A DNA stretch of 64,000 nucleotides from Desulfurococcaceae archaeon AG1 (GTDB lineage: Archaea > Thermoproteota > Thermoprotei_A > Sulfolobales > AG1): contig BEWT01000004.1 of the NCBI GenBank assembly GCA_003116855.1, positions 1 to 64,000 on the forward strand, given 5' to 3'. Position numbers and translations under genes: made by a program. Positions 35,160 through 43,797 of the stretch are shown piece by piece (within the stretch, counting starts at the first letter, position 1; each line of letters opens with the position of its first letter). The notes under the pieces were generated by a model that did no database searches, had not been told where the DNA came from, and was given only the letters and a program-made list of their open reading frames with translations.

Positions 35160-35177
35160 GGAACAGAGGCTGAATTC

Positions 35178-35735
35178 TTGAGCCAACATGATAGAGAGAG
35201 CGGAAGGTCAAGACCCTGGGAAAGGGATAAAGGTTTTAGGGATAGAGAATACAGGGATCAGAGAAGAGACAGGGATCATGGCAGGGATTATAGAGGATAC
35301 CAATACCAGGATCGTAGAGAGAATAGAGACCAGAGGTTTGGAAGAGCCGATAGAAGAGTAGCTAGAGAAGTAAGCATCGAAGAAGGAGAGTTAAAACCAA
35401 TGCCCAACGGAAAACAATGCAACCCCCTATGCCCCTACTTCAAATGTGGTAAAAAAGCCATCGGCGTTGTTAGAAGAGATATAGGGGGCTCTATAAAATT
35501 CGCTGCCTTCTGCAACTGGGTTAACGACCTATGCATCGGAGGAGTATGTCAGTTCGCATCCTGCGAGAAATTCTACCTCCTCCCAGACGGTTCATGCCTC
35601 TACGCAGTGGGGAGGGAGAGAAGGTCGAGTGGTGATGATATGTTGAAAGAGCTTGAGAAGGAGGAGGAGAGAGCTAGGAGGCTTAAGGGCCTGATCTCGA
35701 AGAAGCTTGGCGGCAAGGATTTTGATCTCGAGTGA
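35178..35735 (+). CDS. Arg/Asp-rich protein with cysteine-rich domain (unknown)
   Basis: 185 residues. The first 60 are a low-complexity, highly charged tract of repeated Arg, Asp, Tyr and Gln (DRDHGRDYRGYQYQDRR). The middle has ten or so cysteines arranged as CNPLCPYFKC and FCNWVNDLCIGGVCQFASC, likely a metal site, and the end is a charged helix. The charged tract suggests RNA or ribonucleoprotein association. It starts 18 bases after endA with TTG, so the two may be one operon. Its 3' end overlaps the convergent ubiX by 53 bases. No function is known to me. Confidence 0.8.
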   Translation: MSQHDRESGRSRPWERDKGFRDREYRDQRRDRDHGRDYRGYQYQDRRENRDQRFGRADRRVAREVSIEEGELKPMPNGKQCNPLCPYFKCGKKAIGVVRRDIGGSIKFAAFCNWVNDLCIGGVCQFASCEKFYLLPDGSCLYAVGRERRSSGDDMLKELEKEEERARRLKGLISKKLGGKDFDLE

Positions 35736-36306
35736 TCATTCTGGGATCCCATCTCCTATATATATCGTGATCAACCCCCAACATATCAAGCACCTTACCC
35801 ACAACAAAATTTACCATATCATCTACACTCATCGGTATGTTATAGAAACCAGGAGATGCTGGGAGTATGATTGCCCCAGCCTCAGCTGCTGAGAGCATGT
35901 TTCTCAACTCAATAACACCTAGAGGGGTCTCCCTTATTAGGAGAACCAGGGGTTTTCTGATCCTGAGGGCGTTTATAGCTGTTCTCGTCACAAGATTATC
36001 AGCTATCCCAGACGCTATCTTTGCAAGGGTTGTGAGGGAGCAGGGAGTGATAGCAACACCCTTCACCCTTGCCAGGTAGCTGGAAGAGCTCGGAGGAGCA
36101 TCGAGCTCTTCTTCGAAGTATAGATTGCTCGTCATAGATCTTATCCTATCTATCAGATCCTTACTCGGCAAACACTCATACTCAGACACCTTCAAGGCCT
36201 CCCTGGTTATTATCACATCAACCCTCGAGATCTTTGATAGCTCTTCAACGGTTCTTAACCCATATATAGTTCCACTAGCACCTGTTATCGCAATTACATA
36301 TGACAT
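35683..36306 (-). CDS. ubiX: Flavin prenyltransferase
   Basis: This 207-residue flavoprotein has the UbiX landmarks ITGASGTIYGLR at the N-terminus, SSYLARVKGVAITPCSLTTLAKIASGIADNLVTR, RKPLVLLIRETPLGVIELRNM, and AGAIILPASPGFYNIP. It prenylates FMN with dimethylallyl phosphate to make the cofactor of UbiD-type decarboxylases. In crenarchaea such a decarboxylase works in the archaeal mevalonate pathway, and the cis-prenyltransferase gene next door fits isoprenoid metabolism. The last 25 residues are unusual and overlap the convergent gene. Confidence 0.93.
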   Translation of the reverse strand: MSYVIAITGASGTIYGLRTVEELSKISRVDVIITREALKVSEYECLPSKDLIDRIRSMTSNLYFEEELDAPPSSSSYLARVKGVAITPCSLTTLAKIASGIADNLVTRTAINALRIRKPLVLLIRETPLGVIELRNMLSAAEAGAIILPASPGFYNIPMSVDDMVNFVVGKVLDMLGVDHDIYRRWDPRMITRDQNPCRQASSRSGP

Positions 36307-36548
36307 AGACTATCCGCCCAGTATTACGCTAAACGGATAGATAAGAACATAGAACAATTCCCTCAGATAACTTCCAGGTTTTAACCATTGTAAGATATTG
36401 TAATCACAAGGGCAAAGCTCTATCATCCTTACCTCGGATGAGAGCATGGATAAAAACAAAGCGATTAGAACTAACATCTAAGGACAAAGGGTTAAGCATT
36501 ACCCCGTTGTTATTAATATTTTTCACATAACATTAATGGATAGATAGC

Positions 36549-37361
36549 ATGGGATTAAGAAACAAGCCAAGCAGAAGATTCCTTCTATTCCTAATGCGGC
36601 TTGCCAAGCCCCTTATGGGTATAGCATATAAGCTATACGAGGAGAGCTTGAAAGAGCAGATAGCCAGAGGACCTATCCCCACCCATGTTGCGATAATACC
36701 TGATGGTAATAGGAGATGGGCTTCTATGATGGGTCTTCCAAAATATGTTGGGCATGAGAGTGGTTATAAGAAGATGAAGGAAGTACTTAACTGGCTATAC
36801 GATCTTGGAGTAAGGATAGTTACTGTCTATGCTATGTCTTATGAGAACTGTATAAAGAGGTCTGAGGATGAGAAGAAATATCTATACTCACTCATAGAGA
36901 GAGGATTAAGAGAGCTTGTAGAAGAAGCTCAAAAGAGAGGGGCTAGGATTAAGGTGACCGGGAGACTGGATCTAGTACCTCAAAGCCTTAGATCAATTGC
37001 CAGAGAGGCTGAAACCGCTACCAGAGATAACGGGGAGAGGCTTGTGAACATAGCTCTATGCTATGGGGGTAGACAGGAGATCATAGACGCTATTAGGAGG
37101 ATAGCTAGGGATGCTAAACAGGGATACATAGATCCTGAGGAGATAACCGAAGATCTTCTTGTAAAATATCTAGAAGTAGATCACGAACCAGATCTGGTTA
37201 TAAGAACCTCCGGTGAGATGAGGATAAGCAACTTCCTACTATGGCAGTCAGCATACTCAGAGCTTTATTTCTGCGAAGCCTACTGGCCAGAATTCAGAAA
37301 AATAGATCTTCTAAGAGCAATAAGATCATACCAAATGCGTGAGAGGAGGTTTGGCGCCTAG
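36549..37361 (+). CDS. uppS: cis-Polyprenyl (undecaprenyl-type) diphosphate synthase
   Basis: This 270-residue protein has the full cis-prenyltransferase set: IPDGNRRWASMMG with the catalytic Asp, YAMSYENCIKRSEDE, LVNIALCYGGRQEI, and DLVIRTSGEMRISNFLLWQSAYSEL. It condenses isopentenyl diphosphate units to the polyprenyl lipid that carries sugars for N-glycosylation of surface proteins in archaea. ATG start. It has an intergenic region of its own (36307-36548) and is divergent from ubiX. Confidence 0.94.
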   Translation: MGLRNKPSRRFLLFLMRLAKPLMGIAYKLYEESLKEQIARGPIPTHVAIIPDGNRRWASMMGLPKYVGHESGYKKMKEVLNWLYDLGVRIVTVYAMSYENCIKRSEDEKKYLYSLIERGLRELVEEAQKRGARIKVTGRLDLVPQSLRSIAREAETATRDNGERLVNIALCYGGRQEIIDAIRRIARDAKQGYIDPEEITEDLLVKYLEVDHEPDLVIRTSGEMRISNFLLWQSAYSELYFCEAYWPEFRKIDLLRAIRSYQMRERRFGA

Positions 37362-37482
37362 ACATTTAGAGATCTTCCACCAGGATCTCTTGAAACCTGA
37401 GAATCGTGACGAGCGATAGAAAATATTATCCTTGAAACATATTCTCCCACGGATAGAGAGCAAACATAGAGGGATATGTGAA

Positions 37483-37686
37483 ATGAGCATAGCAAAGCAA
37501 ACACTATGCCCCAGATGCGGTAGAAAAGCAGAGTTCGTTATAGAAACATATATCTCCGACGGTATGAGGAGAGTAACATATCTATATAGATGCACATGCA
37601 AGTGGAGAAAAGAAGTAGAAACACTGCTGATCAAACCAGAGAACGGCAAAATAGTTATCATGAGGACTAGTGGAAACATTAAATAG
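37483..37686 (+). CDS. Small zinc-ribbon protein
   Basis: About 67 residues with CPRCGRKAEF near the start and YRCTCKWRKEVETLLIK in the second half, a four-cysteine zinc-ribbon pattern. ATG at 37483 is preferred with GGGATATG upstream; the frame opens upstream to 37432. Small zinc ribbons of this kind are common in crenarchaea and usually bind nucleic acid or protein partners. Function unknown. It is followed by AATTTTTAT, a possible terminator. Confidence 0.65.
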   Translation: MSIAKQTLCPRCGRKAEFVIETYISDGMRRVTYLYRCTCKWRKEVETLLIKPENGKIVIMRTSGNIK

Positions 37687-37780
37687 AATTTTTATACAGA
37701 CCATCACCAAACAACCCAGCCCAACTTATCCATCGATCCTATATTCGGTCAGGCTTGAGACCCATGTTACCTCTACAAAG

Positions 37781-38503
37781 CTATTGACCAGCCTGTCCAG
37801 ATGATCTATACAAGCATCCATCCCCCAATAAACAAGATCCGCAGAGGGGCTTGTTATTCCTGCAATACCTGCTAGCTATGCTGGTAAGTCCGGCGTGGAG
37901 AAGTTTAAGCTTATAAAGATCCCTCTCCAATGCATCCTCTACTCTTTCCCCAACATTTCTATAATCATCCGCATTCTCTCCACAGTATCTTTTGAGAACC
38001 CTTAGCGAGAGCCTAGTAACAGGAAAGACGGGTTTGTTGAGGGCGAAGAGGAGTATCGAGTCAGCTGTCTCCCTTCCAATACCGTCTATCCTTAGCAGTT
38101 CCCTCCTAGCAATAGCAGTATCCATATCCTTTAGAGCCTCTACCCCACCTATACTCTCTATGTATCTCGAAATAGCTATTATGGTCCAGGCTTTGCTTCT
38201 AGCAAACCCCACTCCCCTTATAGCTTCGGCTATCTCATCTATGCTTGATCTTGAGAGTCTTGAGAGGTCTAGAAGCCCTCTTCTCCTCATATTCTCGAGG
38301 GCTGTTAATGCTGTCTTCCACCTGCTAAGCTTAACGAGAATCGCTGTAACTATGATCTCTAGGGGTGTCTCTACCCCTCCCCACCACCTCGTCGATTCAG
38401 GATCGCTTGGGAACCACTGCGACTCCTCAAGAACCCTCGAAGACCTCTCAAAAACCTCTAACAGGTTTTTAACACACCACTCGAGACCCTTTCCAGGATC
38501 CAT
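37781..38503 (-). CDS. Endonuclease III-like HhH-GPD protein
   Basis: 240 residues. The helix-hairpin-helix IDGIGRETADSILLF and the C-terminal C-x6-C-x2-C-x5-C cluster (CRNNKPLCGSCLLGDGC) show the [4Fe-4S] HhH-GPD glycosylase fold. The hairpin lysine of bifunctional enzymes is Glu here, and the position of the catalytic Asp (VxDAYxxR in relatives) reads VTRLSLR, so Thr appears to replace it. The protein may be a structural or non-catalytic DNA binder or use another residue. It follows the KH gene with a 9-base gap. Confidence 0.8.
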   Translation of the reverse strand: MDPGKGLEWCVKNLLEVFERSSRVLEESQWFPSDPESTRWWGGVETPLEIIVTAILVKLSRWKTALTALENMRRRGLLDLSRLSRSSIDEIAEAIRGVGFARSKAWTIIAISRYIESIGGVEALKDMDTAIARRELLRIDGIGRETADSILLFALNKPVFPVTRLSLRVLKRYCGENADDYRNVGERVEDALERDLYKLKLLHAGLTSIASRYCRNNKPLCGSCLLGDGCLYRSSGQAGQ

Positions 38504-38512
38504 AGGCGGTTA

Positions 38513-39070
38513 TCACCATATCTTCGGCCTCCTCCCCAGCTTGCTCATCATCCTCTCAGCATACTTATAGACTGTTGAGTGCTGTTTACCCTCTATCAGC
38601 ATCTCTATAGCCTGTCTAGCCACCTCAGCCTCCTCATAGCTCCCTATTATGGCTACAGCATTTTCAGCAACCGATATATAGGTGTTGGTTATCTCCTCTA
38701 TATTCCTTCTAGCCCTGCCCTCCTCCCCTATTATCCTCCCTTTGATCCTTCTCAGATTGTTCTCCGAATCGCCTACAAGCCCTTTAAGATCTATCACCAC
38801 AAGCACCTGATCCTCGTCGAGAACCCTCTCAGCCCTCTCAGGAGAAAAGCCATAGCCTATAGCCTCTATAAACTCCTTAGCCTTTAGAAGATTAGCAACA
38901 GGAGTCCCTTGGGAGAGAGGCTCTATGGTTACATTGCCAGAAGAGCTATCAACACTCACAGACACACCAAGCCTCCTCCTAAGCATTTCGAGAACAGCAG
39001 CCTTATTACCAATAACAACCCCAACTCTCTCTAACGGTATCTTTGTCGACAACCTAGTTACCCCAGGCAT
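38513..39070 (-). CDS. KH-domain ribosome-assembly protein (Pno1/Dim2-like)
   Basis: About 185 residues with two KH domains: KIPLERVGVVIGNKAAVLEMLRRRLG in the first and LRRIKGRIIGEEGRARRNIEEITNTYISV in the second, with a GxxG loop in each. This is the archaeal relative of Dim2/Pno1, which binds the 16S rRNA 3' region during small-subunit maturation. Start ATG 39070 follows GGCGGCGTG; the longer frame begins at 39118. It heads a two-gene unit with the EndoIII-like gene. Confidence 0.88.
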   Translation of the reverse strand: MPGVTRLSTKIPLERVGVVIGNKAAVLEMLRRRLGVSVSVDSSSGNVTIEPLSQGTPVANLLKAKEFIEAIGYGFSPERAERVLDEDQVLVVIDLKGLVGDSENNLRRIKGRIIGEEGRARRNIEEITNTYISVAENAVAIIGSYEEAEVARQAIEMLIEGKQHSTVYKYAERMMSKLGRRPKIW

Positions 39071-39429
39071 CACGCCGCCTTTCTCTCCAGACACGCTTCC
39101 ACCCAGTAATATGACCAAGTACTATGCTCATTAGGACTAGATAAGCCATAGCAGTGTGTTTCAAGCTTCATTATAAATCCACATGATCGATATAAGCCTT
39201 CCAACAGATCCTTGCTATTCTATAAAAGGAATATTTAAGGAGTACTTACCCATGATACAAGCGTAGATATAGATCCAAGCTTGTAGGGTAGAGAGAGCGG
39301 GATACACGGATCATCCACAACAATGAGACGAGAAACTCTATGAAGAGAGCCTATTGCCGAGCAACCGAAATACTCGATACACATGAAATAGCCCGGATAG
39401 ATCGAAGCGAAAATCGGGTTTGATTCAAC

Positions 39430-39486
39430 AGATCAGTTCGTCGCGAGCTCCTCACCATTTGGTTTGGAGCGGCTTCATCATCTAAT
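39430..39486 (-). ncRNA. C/D-box guide sRNA
   Basis: On the minus strand the boxes read C ATGATGA (39475-39481), C' ATGGTGA (one change from consensus) and D CTGA (39433-39436), with 16 bases between C and C' and 15 between C' and D. The guide next to D is GGAGCTCGCGACGAA; the upstream guide is AGCCGCTCCAAACC. TATAATAA about 25 bases upstream (39506-39513) fits a TATA box. It lies in the 412-base gap before valS (39119-39530), which otherwise contains no open frame of note. Targets were not identified. Confidence 0.6.
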
Positions 39487-39530
39487 CATATATAGACCAT
39501 GGCGTTATTATATAGCACAGAGGTGGATGG

Positions 39531-41978
39531 ATGGGCGAGGATGCTATTGAGAAGAGATGGGATCCTAAGAGAGAGGTTGAGCTCATAGCCCTCTGGGAGA
39601 GCGAGGGTCTATATAGATCAACAACGTATGGGGGTGACAAAGGCCTTGTGGTTATAGATACACCCCCACCATATACCTCTGGGAAATGGCATGTGGGAGG
39701 CGCTGCCCACTATGCCCAGATAGATATGGTTGCTAGGTATATGAGGATGAAGGGCTACAGGGTTATCGCTCCGTGGTATGCCGATAGAAACGGTCTCCCA
39801 GTAGAGATCCTTGTTGAGAGACAGACAGGGATCAACCCCCACGAGGTTGCAAAAACGCCAGAGGGTAGAGAGAAGTTCCTCTCATTATGTAAGGAGAAGC
39901 TTGACGAGGTTGAGAAGGATCTTGTGAGGATCTGGAAGAGGCTTGGATGCTCTTTCGAGTACTGGGAGAATGGGACCGATAGCCAGGAGTATAGGAGGCT
40001 AACACAGGCAACATTCATAGAGATGTGGAAGAGAGGCCTTATCTATGAGGCTGAGAGGCCTGTCTACTGGTGCCCGAGGTGCATGACAACCCTAGCAGAG
40101 GCTGAGATCGAGTATGCTGAGAAGCCTGCAGAGCTCTACTACATAAGGATCGAGCTTAACAATGGAAAGAGCGTAACTATCGCAACAACAAGACCAGAGC
40201 TCCTTGGAGCTATGATGGCTCTAGCCTATAACCCCAACGATCCTAGATACCAGGGTCTCGAGGGGGCTAGGGGGAGGGTTCCTATATATGGATACGAGGT
40301 TCCAGTTATCACTCACCCCGAGGTGGATCCATCGTTTGGTACTGGGATAGAGATGGTGTGTAGCTATGGCGATACAAGGGATCTCAGGATCTTAAGAGAG
40401 CTTGGGCTGATCGATAAGGCAAGGATCGTTATAGATAAGAGTGGAAGAATGAACGAACTCTCAGGAGAGCTTAAGGGGCTAACCATAGCCGAGGCTAGGA
40501 AAAAGATGGTCGAGATCCTGAGATCTATCGGAGTCTTGGAGAAGGTTGAGAAGCTAGGACCCAGGAGAGCACCCACATGCTGGAGGTGCGGCACACCTGT
40601 TGAGATAATCCATTCGAGAGAGCTCTTTCTAAAACAGCTGGAGTTTGCCGATAAGCTCATAGATATTAGCAGTAAGATGGAGTTCAAACCAGAGTTCCAT
40701 AGACAGAAGCTCATAGACTGGATAAAGAGCCTAAGGATAGACTGGCCGGTCTCTAAGACTAGATACTATGCTACAGAGATCCCGCTTTGGAGATGCACAT
40801 CATGCGGATCATACCTAGTCCCAGAGCCGGGCAGGTACTATAGACCATGGAGAGATCCGCCCCCATTCGAGAAATGCCCGGTATGCGGTGCTGGTAAGGA
40901 GAAGCTTGAGGGTGATAAGAGGGTTTTCGACACATGGTTCGATTCAAGCATATCCCCCCTCTATGTCTCGGGATATATGAGGGATGAGAAGCTCTTCTCC
41001 CAGGCTGTTGGTAATATCCTGAGACCCCAGGGGTATGAGATTATAAGGACATGGCTCTACTACACAATACTCAGGGTCTATCTACTCCTAAACATCCCCG
41101 CCTTTAAATGGGTTAGGATAAGCGGTATGGGGCTTGATGAGAAGGGCGAGGCTATGCATAAGAGCAAGGGTAACGTTATAGACCCAGAACCCCTGCTAGA
41201 GAAATACGGTGCAGATGCCTTTAGATTCTGGGCTGCAGGGGCTGCGAAGCTAGGCTATGACTATAGGTTTAGTGAGAATATGATCAGAACAGGATCTCTC
41301 TTCGTAACAAAGCTTATCAATATCTCGAGATTCATCTCAAGATTCCCAGACCCCTCCGAGGGCTATGTGTTGAGAGCCATAGACAAGGCTCTCCTCGCAA
41401 AGCTCTCAGAGACTATAGAGAGGGTTGATAAAGCATACTCAGAGTTCGACGTATACGAACCCATACACGCTATATATGACTTCGCATGGAACATCTTTGC
41501 AGACCACTACATAGAGGCTGTAAAGACAAGAGCCTATAACAATGAGAAAACATATAGCGAGGAAGAACAGAGAGGAGCCTGGTACACTCTACACAGGGCT
41601 TTGGAAGCGATCCTAAGGATCCTAGCCCCCATAATGCCCTTCTCAACAGACTATATATGGAGAACACTCAAAGGAAGATCTATTCACCTAGAGAGATTCC
41701 CAGAAGAACATAGAGAGTGGAGAAACTGGTCCCAAGAACCCCTCAACCTCATGATAAAGGTCAACTCAGCCGTGTGGAAGTATAAGAAAGAGAGGAACAT
41801 GAGGTTCTCAGAAAAACTCAACGCAACACTATATATAGATAACCAGAATGCCAGGAGTATAGAGAGGGAGATAAAGGATCTACACAGGATCCCAGAGATA
41901 GCTATAGGGAAACCTGGAGAAAACGCTGAAGAGATAGCGGAAGGCATATGGATCCTGAGGAAATCCACAGAAGTATAA
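39531..41978 (+). CDS. valS: Valyl-tRNA synthetase
   Basis: 815 residues, class I, matching archaeal ValRS in length. The active-site start TPPPYTSGKWHVGG replaces HIGH with HVGG. The KMSKS loop reads HKSKG in EAMHKSKGNVIDPEPLL. The editing domain has TTRPELLGAMMALAYNPNDPRY and GTGIEMVCSYGDTRD, which separates ValRS from LeuRS and IleRS. Several CxxC pairs (CPRC, CWRC, CTSC, CPVC) form zinc knuckles. ATG with AGGTGG upstream. TATA candidates near 39488 and 39509. Confidence 0.93.
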   Translation: MGEDAIEKRWDPKREVELIALWESEGLYRSTTYGGDKGLVVIDTPPPYTSGKWHVGGAAHYAQIDMVARYMRMKGYRVIAPWYADRNGLPVEILVERQTGINPHEVAKTPEGREKFLSLCKEKLDEVEKDLVRIWKRLGCSFEYWENGTDSQEYRRLTQATFIEMWKRGLIYEAERPVYWCPRCMTTLAEAEIEYAEKPAELYYIRIELNNGKSVTIATTRPELLGAMMALAYNPNDPRYQGLEGARGRVPIYGYEVPVITHPEVDPSFGTGIEMVCSYGDTRDLRILRELGLIDKARIVIDKSGRMNELSGELKGLTIAEARKKMVEILRSIGVLEKVEKLGPRRAPTCWRCGTPVEIIHSRELFLKQLEFADKLIDISSKMEFKPEFHRQKLIDWIKSLRIDWPVSKTRYYATEIPLWRCTSCGSYLVPEPGRYYRPWRDPPPFEKCPVCGAGKEKLEGDKRVFDTWFDSSISPLYVSGYMRDEKLFSQAVGNILRPQGYEIIRTWLYYTILRVYLLLNIPAFKWVRISGMGLDEKGEAMHKSKGNVIDPEPLLEKYGADAFRFWAAGAAKLGYDYRFSENMIRTGSLFVTKLINISRFISRFPDPSEGYVLRAIDKALLAKLSETIERVDKAYSEFDVYEPIHAIYDFAWNIFADHYIEAVKTRAYNNEKTYSEEEQRGAWYTLHRALEAILRILAPIMPFSTDYIWRTLKGRSIHLERFPEEHREWRNWSQEPLNLMIKVNSAVWKYKKERNMRFSEKLNATLYIDNQNARSIEREIKDLHRIPEIAIGKPGENAEEIAEGIWILRKSTEV

Positions 41979-42011
41979 AACCATCCTCCATAGATTATAT
42001 AAATCTATAGC

Positions 42012-43499
42012 TCACCTCACAATAAAGATCATGGAGACCGGTACGTTATGATAACACGGAGAGCACTGGAGACACCGCCATGGAGGGTCTAGTCTATATT
42101 TATAGTTGGTGAGTCTAAGGTATATATACACCAAATAGAAGCCGTTATTATCAATACCTCCGCTGAAGGATGGTCTCAAGGGGTCTGTGTCTCCTGCAGA
42201 AGCGCTCATGCTGGCTACAAACTCGGTGAATATGGGTGAAAACCCATGGGATGCTAGCAGTGTGGCTGCCATAGCGCCTACAGGTATGGGTATTTCGAAA
42301 TCAGCACTACATACGTCAACATATTTTCTAATGATCTCTGCAAGGTGTCTTCCATCTCCAGCCGCAAGAAAGCCTATATAGTTCTCGCTGAAGACAGGGC
42401 TCCCATAGAACCACTGGTATAGCCAGTCTTGAAGCCCATAGTCGACGCCTCCATCATAGTATTTTGAGCCATATTTATCGATGATCCTCACGGATTTGAC
42501 GTAGGTATCGAGCTTCTCATACCCTGTAGGTGTGGAGATCCCGGTGCATGTGTTCATTTCGATTTCTCTATAGAATTCCGCTATCGGTCTAGCCCACACG
42601 TATATATTCTTAGTCTCTCCCGGATTTGCTAAGAGTATATAGCCAAAATATACATAATCCTCCCTCACAATTCCAGCCTTATAGATAGTAACATTAGCAT
42701 CTAGCCCCTTTTCCTGCAACCCATACCCCATGCCTATTGATGCTGACCAGCTTGTTCTATAGGGGGCTATGATCGTCGTAATGATAGGGCTTAGTGCATG
42801 GTTAATTACTGCTATGAGGGGCGTCTTCGTATAATACGTAGCGTCTCCTGGATCGTATATCACGTAAGGCTTCCCCGTAAAGTTCTCTGGCCCTATATGC
42901 CATAAACGCTCCCAATATGTTAGAATACAGTTTATATCCTGATTCTTATGCTCATATAACAACCGCAACCCACCATTTGTAGAAGATATGGCTACATCCA
43001 CTTCTATTACTATTGACTTACCGCTCGCTATTGCTACAGGCTCGTATGTATAGTATCGACTGAGCCTCGCAATAATCTCTCCTGACGATGTGTTTACCAC
43101 CCATAGGTTAATCTGAACGCTCGACGATGTCTTCGGGTTCAAACTCCTCTTCTCTATATATTCAACCCATTCTCTCACAACCTCTCCAAATTTTCCCTCG
43201 GGCTTAAGCACTATGATAGACCCAACCATGACGGATTCGTTCACCCTTCCCCTGAGAACCTCGACTTTAACGTCTTCGAACCTGCTTCCCTCGACCGTTG
43301 TAGCGAAAACCTGTGTATAGAGCACTATATCTCTGGATAGCTGGATACGCTCTCCTTGATCGTCACGGAATGTTATTAAGAATATTATGCTAGACCTAGA
43401 TTTCCCGAACAAGGATTCCGCATATGGGGCTAGGTATATCGCCAGGCTTATAATGATAGTGCTTATAACCACTACAGCTATGTATCTCCCTCTCCCCAT
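42012..43499 (-). CDS. Secreted/membrane-anchored surface protein, unknown
   Basis: About 495 residues starting MGRGRYIAVVVISTIIISLAIYLAP, an N-terminal membrane anchor or signal; the frame is open to 43586 but that part is not convincing. The rest is extracellular-type: many Tyr, Ser, Asn and Thr, several N-glycosylation sequons (NES, NFT, NVT), and a late hydrophobic stretch around IPVGAMAATLLASHG. The C-terminus has CLQCSPC. It is divergent from the 2058-residue surface protein, and the 298-base region between presumably holds both promoters. Probably part of a cell-surface assembly. No family recognised. Confidence 0.75.
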   Translation of the reverse strand: MGRGRYIAVVVISTIIISLAIYLAPYAESLFGKSRSSIIFLITFRDDQGERIQLSRDIVLYTQVFATTVEGSRFEDVKVEVLRGRVNESVMVGSIIVLKPEGKFGEVVREWVEYIEKRSLNPKTSSSVQINLWVVNTSSGEIIARLSRYYTYEPVAIASGKSIVIEVDVAISSTNGGLRLLYEHKNQDINCILTYWERLWHIGPENFTGKPYVIYDPGDATYYTKTPLIAVINHALSPIITTIIAPYRTSWSASIGMGYGLQEKGLDANVTIYKAGIVREDYVYFGYILLANPGETKNIYVWARPIAEFYREIEMNTCTGISTPTGYEKLDTYVKSVRIIDKYGSKYYDGGVDYGLQDWLYQWFYGSPVFSENYIGFLAAGDGRHLAEIIRKYVDVCSADFEIPIPVGAMAATLLASHGFSPIFTEFVASMSASAGDTDPLRPSFSGGIDNNGFYLVYIYLRLTNYKYRLDPPWRCLQCSPCYHNVPVSMIFIVR

Positions 43500-43797
43500 A
43501 GCCTTTCTATAAAACCTAAGAGAAATATATATCTTACACACGAAACACTGCACACAAACAACGCAACGATAGTAGTGATGCTCCACGCCCCAAGTCTTTT
43601 GATGACAGTTTAGACGAGAGCCCCGACCATATGTCCTAAAGCTGTGTATGAATCCATATTGGATCGAGGATTCTACGTGATGAGGTTTAAACCCCTCAGG
43701 ATTAGAGAGGATCCTATACCAGTTCTCACCCAGGCGGGTTTGCAGTTATCTGCAAAACCGGAATATATAAATGCCATAACATCCCCTCTCCCCGACG

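Noticed and set aside
36410-36450. Possible C/D-box sRNA between ubiX and uppS
   Set aside because: Only a mismatched box C (ATGATAG) on the minus strand; spacing to the nearest CTGA is too long.
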